In this document: positions 48,414-61,075 of the stretch, in pieces
Layout of the letters: each line of letters begins with the position of its first letter
Position numbering within the stretch: the stretch's first letter is position 1
Assembly (NCBI GenBank): GCA_015183035.1
Contig: JACZZP010000009.1
Span: 1,240,001-1,304,000 of the forward strand
Reading direction: 5' to 3'
Length of the DNA: 64,000 bases
From: Meloidogyne chitwoodi
Lineage: Eukaryota > Nematoda > Chromadorea > Rhabditida > Meloidogynidae
The notes under the pieces: model-generated
Told to the model about the DNA's origin: nothing
What the model saw: only the letters and a program-made list of their open reading frames with translations
The model's database searches: none
Position numbers and translations under genes: made by a program

Positions 48414-49555
48414 ATGACTACTTCTAAATCTTCATTAGAAATTAATAATAATAATTTTAATAATTATTTTGAAAATAAATATAAAATTAAAGAAAAGGGA
48501 ATAATAGTAAGTTTTTTTTTTTAATTTTTTTTTTAATTTTTTAAAATAAAATTTTTGTAGTTACTGAGGCTTGTAGGTCCTCAATTAGCTGTACCTTTAT
48601 TATTATTTATTTATTTATTATTTGGTGTTTTTTGTTATCGTTTATTGGATGAACAACTTAAAGAATATCCTTTTACTGAATTATTTCTTTTTTGTTTTGG
48701 AACTTTAACAACTATTGGTTTTTCTTTTAAATAATAATTAATTAATTATTATTATTAAATAAAAGGTTATGGAAATATTAAACCATCAACATCATTTTCT
48801 TTATTTTTTACAATTATTTATGCTCCTTTGGGTATTCCACTGTGTATGTTAACATTAGCTAATATGGGAAAACATATAACAAAGGCTTATATAACTCTTT
48901 CACTTTCTTTAAAATATAAAGTTTTTTCTTACTTTTTGTTTTTTAATTTAATAAAAAAAAAAAGAAATTTCTTTCACATTCAATTGGACAAAATAATAGA
49001 AAATTACCTTTATTAGCAACAATATTAATTTTTATTTTATGTCTTTTTGGATCAGCATTATTATTATCATCAAAAGATATTCCCCTTTTACATTCTGATC
49101 ATCTTTATTTTGCTGTTGTTAGTTTTACAACTTTAGGTTTTGGTGATTTATTTCCAAATACAGAAGGAAATCCTATAAAATTAATAATAATTATTTTTCT
49201 TCTTAGTTTGGGTATTATAGCAATGGGCGTTTGGTTTCAATTATTTAGAGATTTTTTATTAAAAATATTTTGTTATAAAAAAAGACAATTTAGAAATGCT
49301 AGAAATATTCAGGTTTAATTAATTAATTAAAAAAAAAAAGATTTTAAGGTTTGGTTTGGTCGTAAACAAATGAGACTTTCAAATGTATTAGAAATTATTG
49401 CAAGGGAATTTAATGTAAATAAATAAATAAATAAATAAATTTATATAATTAAGGCATCACCAATGCAAATACATCAAGTATTAAATGATTTAGATTTTCT
49501 TATATCAGATGCTCAAAGTAATAATACTACAAATAAAATAGAAATAATAAAATAA
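48414..49555 (+). CDS. Two-pore-domain (TWK/K2P) potassium channel
   Basis: This plasma-membrane leak channel has the K2P plan: M1 (GPQLAVPLLLFIYLLFGVFC), pore 1 (LFCFGTLTTIGYGNIKP), M2 (FTIIYAPLGIPLCMLTLANM), M3 (LLATILIFILCLFGSALLL), pore 2 (YFAVVSFTTLGFGDLFPN) and M4 (LIIIIFLLSLGIIAMGVWF). Pore 1 has the canonical TIGYGN; pore 2 has TLGFGD. The C-terminal tail (RKQMRLSNVLEIIAREFNAS) is cytosolic and ends NNTTNKIEIIK at 49555. Six or so exons, with ATG 48414. Nematodes have dozens of such genes, so the exact orthologue cannot be read from the motifs. The short extracellular cap is typical of many TWK members. Confidence 0.9.
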
Positions 49556-49772
49556 TATTATAAGTAATTACCTAAATAATTATTTAATTACTATTATTTT
49601 GTCAAATAAAAAATTTAATTAATTAATTTTAAAAAATTATATATTTATATATTTAAATGTAAATACAACAATAAAATATATATATTTAATTACCTAACAT
49701 TTATTATAACAAAGAGGAAATATCACAAATTTCTTCTCAATTTTACTTTTCTTTATTTTCTATTACTACAAT

Positions 49773-50537
49773 TTATTTTGGTTTCTCAAGATTATCCAAA
49801 GACTCGTAGTCCTCTCCTCCTTGATCAGCTGCAGTCTCTTTCGGTTTTTCTGCTTCATTCCCACTCGGTTTTGGCTTTTCATTTTCTTTTTTGTCATCCT
49901 TTTTGTCAGCAGTAAGTTCTCCAATTTTAGTATTTGGTGGTACCGTTAAGGCCTGCTGCGTTTTGACCATAGCTGTTTTAGCAGCAGATTTACCTCCATC
50001 CTTTGCTGCTTCTTCCTTTTTGTCATCCTTTAAATATTTAAAATTCTTTTTTTTTGTTTTTGTTTAACACCTGTTTGTCTTTAGAATCCTTCTTATCATC
50101 TCCGCCTTTTGTTTTAGTTTTTTCTTTAGAAATAACACTCGTCTTGCTGACCGTTTTCTGAGTAGCTCCCTTTTTATTTTGCTCTTTTAAGAAGATATCT
50201 GCATCCAAATTACCCAATGTCTGATAATCTTTGCCAACACCAACACCTTCCTTCCTTGGTTCATCATCACGAGTATTTGGTGGAGCTAAAAAAAATTAAT
50301 TTTTTTATTTTTTAATTTAATATAAATAATTATTCTGTACGTCTTTTGGCCTTTATAGTTGTCGCGTTTGCTGGCTTCGCTTTCTTCTGTAAATTTAAAA
50401 TTTACTCAAAGTTATCTTTCATCTCCTACCTTCTTAGAACAAAGCAAAATCATTGTAATAATCAGAAATGGAAGCATCAGAAGTGGAAAAATAACTCGAA
50501 TTGAATGAAGAAACAAAACAGAAAAGAAAGCCATCAT
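49773..50537 (-). CDS. Lysine-rich single-pass membrane protein with repeated PPNT/DYxxLxNL motif
   Basis: Start 50537 opens with one hydrophobic helix (VIFPLLMLPFLIITMILLC), then a long lysine-, Asp- and Glu-rich tail. The tail contains two copies of a motif pair: PPNTRDDEPRK with DYQTLGNLDADIF, and later PPNTKIGELTADKK with DYESLDNLEKPK at the very end (49773). The KKDDKKE and KEKTKTKGGDD blocks suggest a disordered cytosolic tail. Four exons. I do not know the family; similar small nematode membrane proteins with repeated tyrosine motifs exist, and the Tyr motifs might be sorting or phosphorylation sites, but this is guesswork. Confidence 0.7.
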
Positions 50538-50913
50538 TGAAAATGAAGAAAGCAGAAATTATTTAGCTTTGACAAAAAGTCAATGATTGGAAGATCATTA
50601 CTTTTTTATTTAAATTTAATGCTTTTATATATTTAAAATATTTTTAACAATTATTTCCTTTAGAAACGTACTTATTTGTTAGGTCAAGTTCTGTCTTTAT
50701 AGAAATAAACTAATTATTATATTATTTAGAATTCTATATAAATAAATAAAAAAATATAAAAATTTTTATCAAATTTAATTAAAATAAAAATATAATACTA
50801 TGTTTTAAAAAATCTAAAAATGCCCGATTTATGGTTAAAATTTTTTTACAATTTAATAATTTTTTAATTAAAAGTTAAAAAATGGTTGTGGGTGGAAAAG
50901 GAAAATATTTTTG

Positions 50914-51935
50914 TTATGTAATAATTTGTTGTTGTTGTCTTGACAAATAATTTTGAATAAAAATTGCTAATCTATTCTCTTCTTCTTCTAAAGAATTATT
51001 TCTTAAATTATTAAATATTAAATTATCTTCTTCTGTATTACTTTCATCATCAATTCTAATATAATATGGCCAATTTGTAGTATCAAATCCCCAAAAACAA
51101 GTATTTTTTCCATCTGTTGGTTTATGTGTGTGTTTACAAAAATCTTCAGGTTTAAACATCTGATGACAAGTTTTACATTCTAAACAAGGATTTGGTGATA
51201 ATGTTGGATAAAGAAATCCAAAACAACCACCAAAACAATCATGTGCAACTTTTAATGGAAATAATAAACTTCTTAATTGATTATTTAAAAAATCAAAAGG
51301 AGCAGGAGATCCAGTTAATTTTAACATAGCAATTAATCTTTCAGCATTTGTTTTTGTTATTAATTCACATCTTTTTTTTTTAATAATTAAAAAAATAAAT
51401 TAAAAATACTTTGGAAGATATGATGGAACAATTTGATTTTTTTTCAAAACATTTAATTGTTCTTCACTTGAATATGGATTTATTATTGCTAAATTCTTTA
51501 TCATTTCATCAATTTTATATGTTGGAATATCTCCTAGACAAAGTGCTTTCATTTGTGGAAAACATAGACGACATTCTCCTCCAATAACAAAACATGATAA
51601 AAGTTGGCCTATTTTTGTTATAAATATTTTTTTTAATTACTATAACCTGCAACAATTGTTGATTTAAGAATTGATGAATTTGAATCCAAACAAATTGGAA
51701 AATTTAAAGAATTTCCAAAATTATTATTATTAAGAGATCCATTATTATTATTAAAATTATTTAAAATAGAAGAACTACATCCTGGTTGTTGACTAAATTC
51801 TACTTTTTGATGGGAATCAATAAGTTTTTGAAGATTTTCCATTATATCGTCACGAAAATTCTGTTGAATTTGTCCTTTTAATCCCGAAATTAATGACGGG
51901 GAAGATTCTGTAAGTAATCCACAAATACTCCTCAT
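50914..51935 (-). CDS. daf-5: Ski/Sno family transcription regulator (DAF-5-like)
   Basis: This is a nuclear partner of SMADs; in C. elegans DAF-5 works with DAF-3 in the dauer TGF-beta pathway. The Ski/Sno DNA-binding domain reads QLLSCFVIGGECRLCFPQMK, GDIPTYKIDEMIKNLAI, EEQLNVLKKNQIVPSYLPKY and ITKTNAERLIAMLKL (about 51300-51620). The SMAD4-binding domain follows (51080-51260): VAHDCFGGCFGFLYPTLSP, LECKTCHQMFKPEDFCKHTH, NTCFWGFDTTNWPYYI, with its zinc-binding Cys/His set. The N-terminal exon (51652-51935) is Asn/Ser-rich. ATG 51935 follows an AATAG acceptor, so a further 5' exon is possible. There is no coiled-coil tail as in mammalian Ski. The symbol is based on domain pattern, not an alignment. 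Confidence 0.88.
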
Positions 51936-52378
51936 AACACTATTAAAAATAAAATAAATATATTAATTATATATTAACAAATAATATATATTGATTTTTA
52001 AAATAAAAAGCATTAAAAAAAGCTTTTTTAACTAATAAATAGGCAAGAAAAAAATAAATTCCTCACATGGTAGAGGTATATTTATGTATAAAAGAGTCAC
52101 ATGATATATTGTCACAGAAATTTATTAAATGTTAAGCTATGTATGTATAAAAGTAATTTTTGGCCAATTTATTTATTTATACACTAAATAATATTTTTTT
52201 TCTATGTCTAAATAAATATTTTACACATACACACACACAAATATATTCGCAAATATTTACAATCCAACTATTGATTAATTTAAAAAAAAACAAAATTATT
52301 TTTTGATTTGGATTTTTAAAATTAATTTTACAAAAAAAATATAAAATTTTCTCACTTTAAAAAAAAAAGTATTTTTTG
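51936..52378. other. AT-rich divergent intergenic region
   Basis: It separates the DAF-5-like gene (minus) and the E2 gene (plus). No gene is visible. A short CACACACA run occurs near 52224-52235. It should contain both promoters. Confidence 0.5.
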
Positions 52379-53924
52379 ATGAATTTTTTACGTTTATTAA
52401 TTAATAAAACTTCATTATATTATCGATTTGAATATTTACATACAACAAATATTTATTTTGGAAAATTAGTTAATTTTAAATTATCTGATATTGGTGAAGG
52501 TATTGCTGAAGTTCAATTAAAAGAATGGTTTTTTAATATTTAATTTTTAAATTAATTTTTTAGGCACGTAAAAGTTGGAGATTTTGTAAATGAATTTGAT
52601 GAAATTTGTTCAGTACAAAGTGATAAAGCTTTGGTAACAATAACTAGCAGATATAGTGGAATTATAAATAAATTGTATTTATTTATAATAATTTAAAAAT
52701 AATTTAATAAAAAGATATTTTCAACCTGATGAAATTGCTAAAGTTGGAGAAATTTTATTAGATGTTGAATTATCTGAAGAAAATAAAAATAATATTTCAG
52801 AATCTTTTCCAGAAAATAAAGGTTAAAAATAGTAAAAGTTTTTTAAATTTAAAAATTAATTATTAAATTTTAATATTAGAAAATAATTCAAAAATATTAG
52901 CTTCACCAGCAGTTAGAAGATTAATAAATGAATATAAAATTAATTTATCAGAAATTAAAGGAACTGGACAAAATGAAAGAATTTTAAAAGAAGATATTTA
53001 TAAAATAATTGAAGAAAATAAAAAAGAAAATAAAATAATTAAAGGTTATTTTTTTAATAAAATTAAATTAATTAATTATTATAGAAGAAAAAATAACAAA
53101 AATAGCAATAAATGGATATACTCGTTCAATGCTTAAAACAATGACAGAATCTTTAAAAATTCCTCATTTTGTTTATGGAGATGAAATTTTAATAGAAGAA
53201 TTAATTCAAATAAAAGAATTATTAAAAAATGAAAAAATAAATTTAAGAGGATATTTGCCTTTTTTTATTAAAATAATTTCTATAGCACTTTTTGATTTTC
53301 CTATTTTAAATTCTTCTTTAGATTTAATTAATGAAAATATTATTTTAAAGGTATTTTTTATTATTTTTAAAAATAATATTAATTTTATTAAAAAAGCATT
53401 ATCATAATATTTCTGTTGCAATTGATACACCAAATGGCTTAGTTGTACCAAATATTAAAAATTGTCAAAATAAAAATATTTGGCAAATTGCTTCAGAATT
53501 AAATGATTTAAAAGAAAAAGGAAAAAAAGGAAATTTTTTACCTAATGATATTTTAGATGGAACTTTTACACTTTCAAATATTGGATCAGTTTGAATTTTT
53601 TTTAAATTATTTTTTTATTTAAAAAATTAGATTGGAGGAACTTTTATGAATCCAATAATATTTCCACCACAAGTAGCTATTGGAGCAATTGGAAAAATAA
53701 GAAAAATTGTTATTTTTGATGATTTTGAAAATAAATTAAAAAATAAAAGAATTGTTAATATTTGTTGGGCAGCTGACCACAGAGTTAATTTTTAATTATA
53801 ATTTAATTTAAAAATATTTATTTTTTAAAAAAAGGTAATTGATGGTGCTACTTTAGCTCGTTTTAGTAATAAAGTTAAACAATTATTAGAAAATCCTCAA
53901 ATTATGTTGACTGAATTACGTTAA
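52379..53924 (+). CDS. dbt-1: Branched-chain 2-oxoacid dehydrogenase E2 (DBT)
   Basis: This dihydrolipoamide acyltransferase is the core of the mitochondrial branched-chain ketoacid dehydrogenase. Start 52379 has a basic leader with few acidic residues ([20 protein letters not shown]), a likely mitochondrial signal. The lipoyl domain reads [16 protein letters not shown], with the lipoyl lysine in [18 protein letters not shown]. The E1/E3-binding domain reads [33 protein letters not shown]. The catalytic core contains [56 protein letters not shown] and the active-site [18 protein letters not shown], with the catalytic His. It ends at 53924. Nine short introns. Length of about 430-440 residues fits DBT, and the DHRVIDG and GIAEV pattern favours DBT over pyruvate or 2-oxoglutarate E2. 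Confidence 0.92.
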
Positions 53925-54005
53925 AATATTTGTTTAATTTTTATAAAAAATATTGTGATAATATATTTATTAATTTAATTTTCTTTTTAAAAAAAATAAA
54001 TAAAT

Positions 54006-54227
54006 TTATCCAGATCTATTACAAGTTTTACAAATTAAAAAAAATGCTGCAATATTATTTCCCCATCCAATATTTCCATTTTCTGGTTGATTTGTTAAAG
54101 AATTAATTCCGATATTCCAACTAGTAGTTCCAGGTAAATAATAACCACAATATGTATTTTGTTGATTAATAATACAATTTATTTTTTGTTTTATTAAAAA
54201 AATAAAAAATATTATTATTATTAACAT
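54006..54227 (-). CDS. Short secreted peptide, family unknown
   Basis: This is a single-exon 73-residue frame. The N-terminus is a strong signal peptide (MLIIIIFFIFLIKQKINCI). The mature part is about 50 residues and uncharged for long stretches: TYCGYYLPGTTSWNIGINSL, NIGWGNNIAAFFLICKTCNR, with a CxxC near the end. No similar family came to mind. It lies between the convergent DBT and aquaporin genes, so it could also be a 3' exon or a chance frame. The clean signal peptide and the higher G/C content than the neighbourhood support a real gene. Confidence 0.5.
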   Translation of the reverse strand: MLIIIIFFIFLIKQKINCIINQQNTYCGYYLPGTTSWNIGINSLTNQPENGNIGWGNNIAAFFLICKTCNRSG

Positions 54228-54702
54228 TTTAATAATAAAAAAGAAATGCGAAAATAAATAATTAAATATATATCCAACACTAATTGACTTTTTTTAGGTC
54301 AGAGATTTTTATTATTAGAGTTTATTATAAAAAAATATTTAATAATTAGTTCCTTTTTTAATAATAAAAAATTACTTCTTTAAAAAAAAAGATTTTATAG
54401 TAAAATTAAAAAAAAAGTTTAGTAACATTTGGGGTCAGAATAAAATAAAAAAATAATTATTTAAATGTTACTATTATATATCAAAAAGCATTAAATGAAT
54501 TAAAGCATTTTTCTCCAAAATATTATTAAAATATTATTATTTTTTTAAATTAAATAAATATTCTAAAAAATTATGGAGAGAAAAAAAACATTTTTAAAGT
54601 TATAATTATATTTATTTATTTTATTGTTGTATTTCATTATGTGGTGAAGCTCTTTAAAAAATAAAATAATATATGTACATAAATAAATATTTTAAAATTA
54701 AT

Positions 54703-55859
54703 TTACTCTTTTGTTGGTGCTAATGGTTGCATTTCTCGATGATGTTGAGATGTAGTTATTGTTGTAGTAACAACTTCATATTGTTCATCAACTGGAACAT
54801 GAATTCCAATAAAAAATTGATAAATCCAAGCACCTAAATTTTTTAAATAAAATTTAAAAAAATTAAAAATATTTACCAAGAAGAGCACCAATAAATGGGG
54901 CAATTATTGGAATCCAAAACCATCCATAATTATTATATCTTAAAAAATAAATAAATAAATATATTATTTCAATTAACTTACGAAAAAACTTCCCATCCAT
55001 AACCAATAATTAATGTAAATAAACGAGGTCCAAAATCACGTGCTGGATTACATGGATAACTTTAAAAAAATAAAATAATTATTTTAAATATTTACCCAGC
55101 ATTATAAGCAAAACAAGTTCCTATAAGGACAAAAGAAGTTCCAATTAAAAATGGTTGTACCCAATTTGGATAATGATTACGTTTATCAGTAATATGAGCA
55201 ATTAAAAGACAAAATACAGCTGTAGAAATTATTTGATCGATAAATCCATTAAATATTCCCAAATGTGGGGATGAATATGAAGCAAATATATGGGCAGTTG
55301 CTTTTGTTCCATAAACTTGACGAATTCCCCCATCAAATTTATTAATTGCATCAAAAATATTAAATATAATTAATATAATTAATTTAATTTAAATTACCAC
55401 AATAAACTAAATAAGCAATAGAAGCTCCAAAAAAAGCACCAAGTAATTGAACTAATGAATATAAAATAAAACGAATTGGTGCTAATTGTTTAAAACTTAA
55501 AAACATTAAAGAAACAGCTGGATTAATATGTCCACCTTTTTTTAAATAATTATATAAATAATAATATATTATTAATTTTACCAGATATTTTAGCACAAAT
55601 AGCTACACCAAATGCTATACCCAAACCAACACCTAAATTAATTCCAATTGTTTGATTAAGTCCAGGTTTTGGTATTATTGCTTGTGCACAAACACATGCA
55701 ATACTTAAAACAAGAATAAATGTTCCAATAAATTCTCCTAATAAAGCACGTCCTAATTCATTTTTAATACGAAGTTTTGCTTGTAACTATATTTTAAAAA
55801 TAATTTAAAAAATATTTTTTTTAAATTTTAAAATAAAATATTCTACTAACCTTATCCAT
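54703..55859 (-). CDS. Aquaglyceroporin
   Basis: This membrane channel carries water and glycerol. Exons give MDKLQAKLRIKNELGRALLG, then helix 1 (FIGTFILVLSIACVCAQ). The first half-pore motif is SGGHINPAVSLMFLSF and the second is CNPARDFGPRLFT. The Asp after NPAR and the loop lengths are typical of glycerol-conducting members. Further helices are FILYSLVQLLGAFFGASIAY, DQIISTAVFCLLIAH and WFWIPIIAPFIGALLGAW. The tail (EQYEVVTTTITTSQHHREMQ) is cytosolic and ends at 54703. Six exons, ATG 55859. Length of about 290-300 residues fits. Several nematode paralogues exist, so the orthologue is not assigned. Confidence 0.93.
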
Positions 55860-58728
55860 TTTATTTTCTTTTTTTTTTAAAAAAGTTTAAATATTTTGAA
55901 TTAATTAAAATATATAATATTTATTAAATAATTTTTATTTTAAAAAATAAATATAAAAATGTTAATCTGAAAAAAAATTAAATTGCTCTCTATTTTTTAT
56001 TTCCTTTCCTATTAATATTTATTTAAAATTCTGGAGACAAAAAGTACAGAATTTTTAATGGAAATATGGGTAGATAAATTGATCGGTGTCGGCGAATGTT
56101 TTTATTTTTTTTACTAGAAATTTTCTGGCGACATTTAAAAAAGTTTGCTGTGTGGCCCCCCATTTAGAAAAATAAAAATAATAAAAAGGATTTATTGCTT
56201 TTTCAGATAAAAATTGATAAATAAAATTTTTAAAGAAAAATAAAATATTTTTCTAAATTATAAAATATAAAAATTAAAAAAAAAAGTTGCCAAAAAAGTA
56301 AAAATCAATATTTAATTTTTATACTTAAATATTTAATAGTTAAAATAATTTAAAAATAAATTAAAAAGAGAAGAGAGAAAAGAGGTGTTTAATATATTTT
56401 TGAGATAATTCTATTTTACTCTCTCTCATTCTATTAATGTAAAAAAAGAATTGTGTTTTGAACAATTCAATTGAAAAATTTAAATGGACTGTAAATGTTG
56501 TGATTTTGGTTATTTATTTATAAAATAATCTTTTATGTCATTAAATTTAAAAAATATATTTCTATATAAATAATTAATTCTTTTAATTTAAAATAAGCTC
56601 TAATTTAGGACAATAATACCATTAAAAAGATCTAATGTCCCAAAAATAATATTTGTGTCCAATTAGAATTTTTCTCAACTTTTTTTTTTTTTTATTTTAC
56701 ATTATTGTCATGCTCAAAAGCTAACAGAGCGATTAATATAATAAATAAAAATAGATAAAAAATTAATATAAAAATCAAGTAACATTTTCTAAATTAGTTT
56801 TTTAGATAAAATTGGAAATAAAACAATCTAAGGCAAATTGAAGTTTTGTAAAAAAAGAAAATAAATAATTCTTATTAATGCTAAATAAATAAATATTTTA
56901 GTTTTTAATAATGCTCATTAACTTTTGGAAAAAGAAATTTAATAAATTATATTTTAATTGTTATTTATAAAATAATTTTAGAAGGCATATATACTTTAAT
57001 TGGACATATATTATTTTATTTTATAAAACTTTTATTTATAAAATCTTAATTTTAAAAAATGTAGTAAATAAATATATTTTTTATAAAGTATATATTTAAT
57101 ATCATGTATAAATATTATTTTATAAATAAAAATGCCAGTTGTTATAAATATATTATTTCTTTTTTATCTATTTATTTTTACTATTAAATCTTTTAAATAA
57201 AAAATACATATTTTTATTTTGACGGATTAATGGATATAATTAAAAATTAAATAAATAAAGTTTAATGATTAAATTTTAATAAAATATAGATAAACTTGAA
57301 TAACAAATTAACGTTTTTTCATTTAAAAATTTAAATTAATAATAAAAATTAAAATAATAAATAATATTTGTTAATTTAGTCAATAAAATAGTTTGTTAGT
57401 TTAAAAGTTGTTGTCAAAGTAACTAAAAAGAATTAATTATTTTAAAAATATGAGAGAGAATAACTAATAAATAAAATTAAATAAATAATAAATATTAATA
57501 TAAACTTAATAATTTAAAAGCATTTTTTTCAAATATTTATTAAAATGTGATTTAGTCAAAAAAACTTTTTAAGGGTTTGGTGTTGACCCCATTAAAAACA
57601 CTTATCGAAAAAATGAGCAAACTCTACTCAATAAACAAATAAAAATAAAATATTATGTAGAAGAAATAAAGATTAAAAATTATTTTGCATTGGCTGATAA
57701 CCAAATTTTATACTCTAACCCATTTAATTTTATTAAATATGTAGTAAAAAAAGAAGAAAAAAATCTTTAATTACTTTATATGGGTTTAAGAATTAAAATG
57801 TTAAAATTTGTCATTTCAATGACTGATGGTTTTAAAATTTAGTTATACTCTATTGTGAGAATTTATTTAAACAAATTTTGTTTTTTTTTATTAGTAAATA
57901 TATATTTATATTTAAATAAAGTCAATGCTAAAATATTTTCTTAAAAAGAGTAAAAGATGTGCCAAATTCTGATACCCATGGGGTCAGTTAGTCGCGGTCA
58001 GTTAAGAATGGATGAATAAATAAAAATAAGAAAGAGGATTGGGAATTGAAATATATAATAAATCTGCTACAAAATGAAAAGAAGAAACCAGAATGAGAGG
58101 AATTTATTTTAGTCCAACAACTGACAATGAGTCCAAAGCTAGTGGCAGCTGTCCCAATGCTTTACTACTTTTCTCTAGCTTTTTGTTCATTTTCTCTATT
58201 AGTTTCACTAAATTCTGTAGCTTTTCTTAACCATTTTCTCGTTTTATCTTCTCAGTTTCTTCTTTATTATATAATTCCCATCCTTTTCACATTCATCTCA
58301 TTTTGTTGTTAGCAAAAGCCCTTTTGACCCTCGGCAAATCAATTTTAGTAAAATAGACGGAAGTAAAGCTAAAAACCTTAACTACCAACATAATTAAATA
58401 AAACCCTTCTACCAAAATTAATGAGCAAAAACAAGATGACAAGAACATTCACAATTTAGGAAATTATGTATAAGTAATAAAGAAATATATTAAAAAAAGC
58501 ATGTCTCTTAATTTGATAAAATAAGCGATTAAAGAGGATCTTGTCCTGTAAAAATTTTTCAATAATAAAATACTGGATTTATAGAATTGCCAGCTAGAAT
58601 TTCAAAGAAGCCGTCTCGATCCTATTTCCCTGCTTTTTTCTAAACTTGTAAAAATTTGAAAAAATGCGGAATGATAACCCGTCTATCAGAATATGATACT
58701 AAAATCCAAATAAAAACAGCTTTATACT
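55860..58728. other. AT-rich region without visible genes
   Basis: No gene is supported. Small less A/T-rich patches occur at 56040-56170, 57545-57620, 57955-58010 and 58120-58350, and the reading frame in the last one shows no recognisable protein. Regulatory sequence for the aquaporin gene may lie at the left. Confidence 0.5.
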
Positions 58729-58812
58729 TTGACTCAAGTAGTGGGACTCAAATATTAAACGAATCTAGTTAAATCCAACTTTGTCGCAGAAAATGAAGTT
58801 TCGCCGTCAGTG
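58729..58812. repeat. Dispersed repeat, second copy (intact)
   Basis: Matches 43079-43354 after removal of that copy's two MITEs. It shows the unfilled insertion sites. Confidence 0.7.
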
Positions 58813-58818
58813 CTGACG

Positions 58819-59420
58819 ACCATTTCGTCCAATATTGGTCTTATGACATTTTGTCTATTACGTTTTGTCTAAAACCAAAGGGTATAGGACTTAAAACTTG
58901 TGTAAAAAAATTAGAGTCTTAAATAAATTGAGATAGTCTTCGAGTTACTTTGATTCAGAGCTCTAATTTCTACAAAAATATATATAGATCTTGAACAATA
59001 ATGCTCTGATCTTTCACAAATATATTCTTGCATTGCAAATCAGCCGAGAAACTGATGTAATAAAGAGATTCGGCGCTGTATATGAAATGATGGTGGAGTG
59101 AAGCATGAAAATGTCAATTTTTCATGGTTTTACACTCAGATAAAGTAGCGAGGTGATTGTATGATATAGTTTACATACTGATCTATCCATTCGTTACAAT
59201 TTTTCAACGCGACCCAATACTTGCATATACATAACATATCGCCTTTTCGAATTCAGAATATCAAAAATGACTTGAGACTCAAATGTGTATAATTTGATGA
59301 AAAAAATTTTCTAAATTTATGCCTACCATTTCGTCCACTGGTATTTTGTACAAATCCAATCCTTTTGTTGCCTGTACATTTTGTCTTCAAAACCTGTTGA
59401 AGCCTATACCCTTGGGTTTT
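58819..59420. repeat. Worn transposon relic with ACCATTTCGTCC repeats
   Basis: ACCATTTCGTCC occurs at 58819 and again at 59325. Near 58871 AAAACCAAAGGGTATAGG is repeated inverted near 59403 (CCTATACCCTTGGGTTTT). The remains of an inverted-repeat element are likely, but its ends are not clear. Confidence 0.45.
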
Positions 59421-59575
59421 GCTTAAAAACGAAAGAATGTGTAAATTAAGAGAGTAGGAAAAATAAAAAGTGTAAAAATGAGAGAGAATAATGAATGTAT
59501 TTTTCTCTTTGTGGGACTGTTAGAGTTCCTCTAATTTCCCAAGAATTCGCCGTGTTGTTTTGGATAATTATCTTC

Positions 59576-59838
59576 GGGTACACCTCAGTTGAGTTAGCAC
59601 GATTGAGTCAGACACGGTTGAGTCAGCACGGTTGAGTCATCGTTTCTCCTAACTTCGTTTGAGGCCTACTAAATTCGTTCATTTTGGTCTCATTCGACTC
59701 AGCTCGAAGAGCTCTTTCAAATGAGCTATCATTCGTATGTTTATATAATGCGATCTAGGAAAAAACTTAGGTGAAATATTTTAGACGTTGACTCAACCGT
59801 GTCTGACTCAATCGTCCTGACTCAACTGAACTGCTCCC
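59576..59838. mobile_element. Inverted-repeat MITE upstream of EBP2
   Basis: Left arm (59576-59634, GGGTACACCTCAGTTGAG) and right arm (59788-59838) are inverted copies sharing CGATTGAGTCAGACACGG. TTATCT occurs on both sides (about 59568-59575 and 59839-59846). The core has GAGCTCTTTCAAATGAGC, related to the HSPA13-intron MITE. Confidence 0.72.
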
Positions 59839-59945
59839 TTATCTCTATCTAGCCGTAACTTAGGAGTGTCACATTTTAAGGTGGAAGTTATTTGTCAATT
59901 TGTAAATGCTGAATATAATTTTTTATAAAATAAGGTTTGATTAAG

Positions 59946-61075
59946 ATGTCTTCTTCTGATGAGTATTTCGATGTTGAAGAACTCGAACAAGATAATTCAG
60001 ATGTTAACAAAAGCAAAATTTCAATAAATAAACATATTGAAGATAGTGATGAAGATGATGAAGTTTTTATATTTTTAATTATTTTATTGATTACATAATA
60101 TTTTTAGCTACAAATTGCTTTCAAACAAGGACTTTTAAATAATTCTGGATTATTTATTTCAAAAATTAAAAAGAGAGAACCAATTTATAAAAAGGTTTTT
60201 TATTATTTTTTTTAATAAAAGTAGATTTTAATTTTTAAAGGATAAAATGTTGAGAAAAATGTCAACATTTATTACTAAAAGAGATTGGATGGAAACTTTA
60301 CATTTGGAATTTTCTCCAGTACTTTGTTATAATAATTCTGTTGATGAGGATTTGGAGCGAGAGGCTGCCTTGTTTGTTTATTTTAATTAATTTTAACAAT
60401 TAGAATTCGTAAGTTTAAAAAAAATTCTAAGTTTTAAATAAATTCTTTAAATACTAAATTTTTTACATCAGAATTAATAGAATGGAAAGCCATTTCATTG
60501 AGTTCATAAATTTTTTGATTATTCAAATTTTAGTTATAAACAAAGTTTTAATACTGTTCAAAGTGCAAAACAACGTCTTAAAACTCTTAGCATTTTAACT
60601 AATCGACCTTCAGACTATTTTGCTGAAATGGCAAAAGGAGATAATCAAATGGATCGTATAAGACGAAAAATTCTTCAAACAAAAAATATTAAAGAACGTA
60701 AAGAAAATGCTAGAAGGTTTAAAAAATTATTTTTTAATAAATATATATTTAAATTCAGATTACGTGATGAACGAAAGTTTGCTCGTAAAGTGCAAAAGTC
60801 ACGTGAAGAACAAAAATTAAAATCAAAAAAGAAATTATTAGAAGCTACAAAAAAGCATAAAAAAGGAAATAAACAGCCATTAGAAGAAATATTAAAAAAT
60901 CCAAAATATGACAAAAAGAGAGGAATTTTAAAGGTTTTTTTAAATAATTATAAATAAATACATTTTTAATTAGAAAAAGAAAATTAGTAGAATGACAAGA
61001 AATCAGAAATATGGATTCGGTGGAAGAAAGAAAGGATCAAAAAGAAATGATAAAAATAGTTATGAGATTATGTAG
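59946..61075 (+). CDS. ebp2: EBP2, rRNA-processing protein (EBNA1BP2-like)
   Basis: This is a nucleolar protein for 27S pre-rRNA processing and 60S subunit assembly. Start MSSSDEYFDVEELEQ at 59946 opens an acidic N-terminus. The conserved core is LQIAFKQGLLNNSGL, DWMETLHLEFSPV, and the signature TNRPSDYFAEMAKGDNQMDR with IRRKILQTKNIKER. A basic coiled segment follows (KLKSKKKLLEATKKHKKGNK), then SRMTRNQKYGFGGRKKGSKR; the stop at 61075 comes shortly after. The basic tail is shorter than in the human protein. Six exons. ADHFE1 begins 260 bp downstream on the same strand. Confidence 0.93.
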
